Assembly (NCBI GenBank): GCA_964036045.1
Contig: OZ038386.1
Span: forward strand, 17,992,329-18,056,328
DNA from: Eutreptiella sp. 'Long Island Sound 2002'
Lineage: Eukaryota > Euglenozoa > Euglenophyceae > Eutreptiales > Eutreptiaceae
Direction of reading: 5' to 3'
Length of the DNA: 64,000 nucleotides
Shown: positions 62,309 through 64,000 of the stretch, piece after piece
Numbering within the stretch: position 1 is the stretch's first letter
Layout of the letters: every line of letters begins with the position of its first letter
Program-made: the position numbers and the translations under genes
Notes under the pieces: model-generated
Told to the model about the DNA's origin: nothing
The model's database searches: none
Seen by the model: the letters and a program-made list of their open reading frames with translations, nothing else

Positions 62309-63690
62309 GTACCCCTTTCTTGGCCCCCACAGCGCAAACAATGTGTTCTCGTGGAGATCCCAATCGATGAAGCACATTTTGGATAGTGTAGACACGGAAA
62401 TTTCTGTCGGTGGCATGCCCCACATGGTCCGGTGTGCGCAGACCGCCTTTCGCAATAGAAAAACAGAATGCATTGTGTATGCGGCAATGTGACTTTACTG
62501 TGTCCGCGGCTTTGCACACTGCGTCCGCCACTTTCTGTTTGTTTAATTTCCAGCACGCATTATCTATGTCGCGCTCCCATACGTGCAAATGCAAAATGCG
62601 GGCGGCTGATGTGTAGGTGCATCCAAATGTCTTTCACACCCATCATAGAAGGGCTACCCCAGAACGGGCAGGATGTGCAACTCCTTTAACAGCAAAGTCA
62701 AACACCTCCGAATGTGGCGGGAGATGCGTCTCAACGGGTGGCCAGCATGAGTGACTGCGAGGCGGAACCGCCGGTCACTACGTTGCTCTTCTGATTTCCA
62801 CTTTAACAGGCCCAAGGCTGATGGTGCAGCGCACATGGAGCACAACTTAGACAGGCCTGCTAGAATGCCACCCTCATTCAGTAGGCCTTTCGGCCACAAT
62901 CCTACCCAGTGAGCAATAGACAGGATGCCCTTACGGGCAGCAGAGAGGAGGGTTTCTCGGATGACATATGATTTTGCTCCTTGGGGGGACTTGTGTACAA
63001 CGACTATATGAAAATTGGGGTCTGTCACCGTCAGAGAAGCTAGCTGGCGTGGCATATGTATGCTGCATGTTGCGTGTACCTTACAGGGTTCCTTGTCCCA
63101 TATACCACCCTCCAGGCCCAGTCGCCTCAATTTCGCATTCACTTGTTGAAAAACATCAGGGCACATCCACGGATAATGGCGCGTGACTGCGCATTGTGTG
63201 TGTCAATGGCTCCTGTGATGGTGTCATCATCAATAATGGGTGTGTGTGTGGCTTCCCAGAGGAAAGTGGACGCAGGCGCTGGATCGTCTCTTCGACCAAC
63301 TGTTTGCTGGGCAGGGTAACATTGCGTGCATTTTGGGTAGCACATTGTAGTTGCACTGGGTTCAGCACTCGTCCCCAATGTTTACTCGTCCTCACGACAA
63401 CGTGATCCTGTCCCGGGGGAGTAGTTCATATTTCCTACCAACACTCGCGCACTCACAGGGTATAGTCTGTATGTTGCGTGCCACAGCCTGTTTCACGTGT
63501 GCTTGTGATCCTGCGATGGGGTAGATTCCCGCCGTCGCCTTGTTCCTTGTGTGTGTACACAAAGTTTGGACGACCCGCTTCATAACAATCATACTGTGTA
63601 AACGCAATGCCAAAGGCAACGAGCAAAAGCTCCACAATGTCAAAAAGACATAATCTGAAGTCGGGAACAATGCCATTGATCATCGGGCCT
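62292..63690 (-). pseudogene. Frameshifted coding block upstream of the 183-aa frame
   Basis: Minus-strand frames in order: about 63683-63392 (FRLCLFDIVELLLVAFGIAF, then QAHVKQAVARNIQTIPCECA), 63378-63139 (ATHTPIIDDDTITGAIDTHN, AQSRAIIRGCALMFFNK), 63166-62654 (NAKLRRLGLEGGIWDKEPCK, LTVTDPNFHIVVVHKSPQGA, KSYVIRETLLSAARKGILSI, LRRISRHIRRCLTLLLKELH) and 62594-62292 (ERDIDNACWKLNKQKVADAV). Successive pieces meet where the frame changes, as expected for one long protein gene broken by indels, or for exons whose introns I failed to see. No domain recognised. From 63700 to the right edge nothing is supported. Confidence 0.4.
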
Positions 63691-64000
63691 CCAGTCCCGA
63701 CCCAGGATTTTCGCTAGAACTCTTAACAGACAAAGGCACTAGTATCGTAAAGACTCTTCTGTGTGCGTGCACCCACCACCCCAACCAAGACTCACCGCGA
63801 TGGACGTACCTTCCAAGGCCCACCTTTTCAGCGTGTGATACTCGCATAGGGGATGTAAACCCAGGGCTGGCAACCGACAAATCAGGGTATATACCACCAC
63901 TCCCACTTGTAGTGTTTATATCCGAACCCTAGCACCAGACCTCGGACATTGTGGCCGCAGCACTGCGTGCTGTTGCACAACTGCAAGGCCTTCTGCACAA

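Noticed and set aside
1-64000. CRISPR arrays, bacterial operons, rRNA genes
   Set aside because: No regularly spaced identical repeats with unique spacers, no ribosome-binding-site pattern and no rRNA sequence found. The window is eukaryotic.

Overview
This is a eukaryotic nuclear window, most likely from a large-genome protist or alga. The evidence is interrupted reading frames with GT-AG introns, a U6 snRNA-like sequence, a tRNA-derived SINE, LINE and PIF/Harbinger debris, many microsatellites and about 25 poly(G)/poly(C) tracts. Almost no uninterrupted long reading frame is genic. Real coding sequence was found by joining short frames whose splice sites and phases agree. I cannot name the species. 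The U6 5' stem resembles the plant/green-algal form, and single-domain voltage-gated channels of the type seen here are known from several algal groups.

Three multi-exon genes, all on the minus strand, could be reconstructed. (1) 29519-20166: a single-domain six-transmembrane voltage-gated cation channel, five exons, about 462 aa, with filter TLDGWGD, an S4 with six basic residues and a C-terminal coiled coil. (2) 47852-35402: a 13-exon gene of about 424 aa with ankyrin-like repeats in its N-terminal half. All intron phases agree from ATG to stop. (3) 58021 to about 55409: a gene with a helical N-terminus and a SAP-like helix-turn-helix exon, 3' end not found. A possible two-exon plus-strand gene (23306-23954) lies inside the last intron of the channel gene. 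Several isolated exon-like segments (7.1, 7.9 and 33.2 kb) could not be linked.

Repeats by region. 0-5.4 kb: minus-strand LINE-like block (ORF1-like frames, then the apurinic endonuclease of ORF2, whose reverse transcriptase lies beyond the left edge), a SINE, a 137-bp tandem repeat and a U6-like RNA. 5.5-16 kb: a degenerate minisatellite, several 100-200 bp repeats in 2-3 copies, two frameshifted relatives of one transposon protein and a MITE with 32-bp perfect terminal inverted repeats. 16-20 kb: no gene recognised. 24-29 kb: the channel introns hold a LINE reverse-transcriptase fragment and a short Harbinger-like element. 30-35 kb: mostly unassigned frames. 35-48 kb: the ankyrin gene, with transposon debris in its introns. 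49-55 kb: a 185-bp tetranucleotide array, a recurring GC palindrome and a 1.7-kb foldback. 58.9-60.3 kb: a 1367-bp PIF/Harbinger-type element with 14-bp inverted repeats, a 3-bp target duplication, two transposase fragments and 11-bp repeat arrays. 61.7-63.7 kb: minus-strand frames of one decayed gene or element.

No operon-like organisation is visible. The three genes appear unrelated in function. The repeats dominate the window and repeatedly occupy introns.
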